Shown piece after piece: positions 39,201-42,200 of a stretch of 64,000 nt of DNA (position 1 is its first letter; each line of letters begins with the position of its first letter). Made by a program: the position numbers and the translations under genes. Source of the stretch: Yponomeuta sedellus (lineage: Eukaryota; Arthropoda; Insecta; Lepidoptera; Yponomeutidae). The DNA lies in NCBI GenBank assembly GCA_934045075.1, contig OW203726.1:17919988-17983987 (forward strand). The letters are read 5' to 3'. A model generated the notes under the pieces. That model was not told the DNA's origin. It was given only the letters and a program-made list of their open reading frames with translations, and made no database searches.

Positions 39201-42200
39201 GATTCTGGTTACTGGGGCTTCCTCCGCTCCAGCCAGTACCCGCCCCGCAGTCCTGGCTTTTATTCGTTTCCCTGATTCGCGGTGGAGGGCGCAGCGTCAT
39301 GCTTCTTCACAAACTCTTCCAAACACTGCTCTATTTTGTTGAGACGCGCATCCAGTCTGTCATCTGTTTTGGTCGGTTGCCTTTCATTCTTAGGACACGT
39401 GAATTGCAGATGCCCTCTTTCCCCACACTTGTAACACATGGGCCCGGAGTTTCTCTTGGGAGGTGTCTTGATCTCTTTAACCTCCTCCGTAACTTCTCGA
39501 AGTTTATACCCTTGCCGGATATCATGACGCACAGCTTCTACTTCCAGGGCGTGTGCCAGAGCTTCTTTTAATGAAGAATGGTGGCGAAGCTTTACTGCAG
39601 CCCTAATTTCAAGATCCTTGATCCCGTCGACGAAGGCTTGTAAAATATTCGTGTCCACCATCTTACTATCAGCAGAAGGGTACGCCTTTCGAACCAGCTT
39701 CTCAATTTCCAACGCCCATTGTTGAAGTCCTTCACCCAGGCGCTGAGTCCTGTCGCGCAGCTGAGCACGAAAAACGTGTTCCAGGTGTCTTTCACCATAT
39801 CTAGCCTCAAGTGCCTCCAGCAGGTCTTTGAACTCGCTGCCTGAGGTGGGCAGTGCCTCCAGGACAGATAAAGCCGAACCTCTGAGCGCGACGGTGAGGG
39901 CTGTCAGGCTCTGTTCGTCCGTCCACCCGTTTGAAGCAGCGACAGTCTGGAACTGTTGGCGGTAAGCGACCCAAGACGTAGTACCATCGTACGGAGGCAC
40001 CTTCACTTTAGGCCCGTGGTTTATGCTGACAACTCCGCTCGATGTAACTCCAGCAGCTTTAATACGCCGAACTTCCTGCTCTAGTCCAGTGAGGCCGGTT
40101 TTCACATTTTTTAGGTCATCCTCTAATTCGGAAACCCGTTCGTTCACTACCTCTACATCTTCATGTAGCTTAGCGACCGTATCACTGAACTTTGTAACGG
40201 CAGAAAGGATCACCTGTTGATCTGCCTTCTGTTCTTCTCGCAGGCCTCTTTGTTCTTCTCGCAGGCCTCTCTGTTCTTCTTGCAGGCACTGCATCTGCTT
40301 GCTCTGTTCTTCTCGCAGGCCTCTCTGTTCTTCTTGCAGGCACTGCATCTGCTTGCTCTGTTCTTCTCGCATGCCCTTCAGCATTGCCATCAGGCACGAC
40401 ATATCCAAAACCTCCATTGTACGTGACTGAGGTTTAATGTCTTCGGTGGGCGTGGCCAGGTGGGCGTGGCTACGAGGCGGAGCCTGTTGGTCGGTTGGTG
40501 AAACCTGGTGGTCAAGGCCGGTGGGCGGAGCCTGGTGCACGGGGGCGGTGGGCGTGGCCTGGTAGGCGTGGCCAGTAGGCGGAGCCGCTGGGCAGGTATG
40601 CTGTGTCTCCACTACGCGCGTGGCCTGGTGGGCGGGGCCAGGGGGCGTGGCTTGGTCGGTGGGCGTGGCCTGGTGGGCGGGGCCAGTGGGCGTGTCCCTA
40701 TGGCCAGTGGGCGTGGCCTGAGGGGCAGTGGGCGTGGCCTCCGCAGCACTTCTGGACCTGGTCCTCACTCCAGAAGTATCCTCTCTCGGAGTCAGTGGCA
40801 TCTCCAAATCCCCAATTCTGACACCAAATGTTACGGGCTAGGGTTCTGGATTTGGATGTAAAACGCCAATGACAACTTCTTAGGATTTATTCACGCAGGG
40901 TCTGGTCTGCAGGTCTTCACGACACGAAGTCCACACGTAGATTCCAATCGCAGGTCTAATCGAAGTCCAATAGTATCGCTGAGGTCTTAGGTTATCGCTC
41001 GTATCGCAGGTATGTTCACTTGAAGTTCACTCTTCGCTATTCCAAACGGAACTGACAGCGCGCCGCGGCGGCCGCTATTTATATCCGCCGGCCAGGGTTC
41101 TAGAACATTCCCGTAACTACGTACCTACACTCGGTACACGCGGCAAGGTCGCTCGAACAGTTACTCATTTAAAGAGTTTTGCACCTTACGCTAGTGGACA
41201 TACGAGTCATTATTGCTTGCAGCGTTTATTGTTTACTAAAACGCAGCATGCGGCGACTATTCTAGATGGTTCGGGATAGGACCGCGACAATATTTTAATC
41301 ATGCCGAAACTGCGACTTAATGTGCGTTACAAGTTACACTAGGTGCCCATTTAATTTTTCAATCTAGATCCTTTTCTAGAAAACTCAAACATAATTTCAT
41401 TAATATTTGTTCTACGCCCAAAGATTTTTTTTCAGATCATTTTCCGATTTCCCACTCTAAACATTCCTCTGTTGTCCCACAGAGAAATACCAAGAGAAGT
41501 TCTTCCAACACTGCGCCGAGTCCTATCCTCGGAGTTCCCGAGCGACGCAACTGACGATCCTGACGGCGCTAGCGCAGGTCTTGGAGCGGCTGGCCGTGCT
41601 GAACTCGTCAGCGATGGACGTGGATGGCTCGACCGCGGGTCGCGACCGCGCGCTCGCTGAGGTCGCGACCCGGGTCGCGGAAGTTGTCGAGTACACACTG
41701 AGTGAGTGACTTTTAGTATCGACCCGGTAGTTGAAGTTAATTAGTTTTTAGGTATTGGATACCACTTCAGTTTTAACATTTTAGTTGTAAGGCTTTTTGC
41801 TGTGCCCGACAAGGTCCATAATGATGCACATTGTCTCTTATTTAAGATCCTGCCAAACTTATGTCTGCAAGAAAATATTAAGATTACGTGACCAAAAACG
41901 CGCGCATATGGAATGAGTGTGCGGTGGAAGCACAAGCATGGGATTTTTTAAAATTATGTGTTAAAAAATTAACACTAATGACATCACATCACATAACACT
42001 AATATTATAAAGACGAATTGTACAAGTGTATTTTAGATACAGTAAAACTTTTAAAAACCTATTTAGAGGTGCATTAAAAAGAATATAATACAGTAAAACT
42101 ATTAACGTGATTTTTGGTTAGATAAAATTTATTATTTCATTCCCGAATTACGGCAACGTTGTAGTTACCATGGTCACGGGTAGTCTACACAAGCGACAAT

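Larger units (their letters stand above)
35204..41289 (-). mobile_element. Complete Ty3/Gypsy LTR retrotransposon
   Basis: 6,086 bp, antisense in ECM29 intron 29, flanked by a 4-bp ATAT duplication (35200-35203 and 41290-41293). LTRs at 35204-35664 and 40829-41289 are both 461 bp, start TGTTACGGG and end CGCGACA, and show no difference by eye. A primer-binding site (TGGTGTCAGAATTGGGGA) lies two bases inside the 5' LTR and a purine tract (AAGAGGGGAGCAG) abuts the 3' LTR. gag and pol are both open. No envelope frame is seen. Confidence 0.97.
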
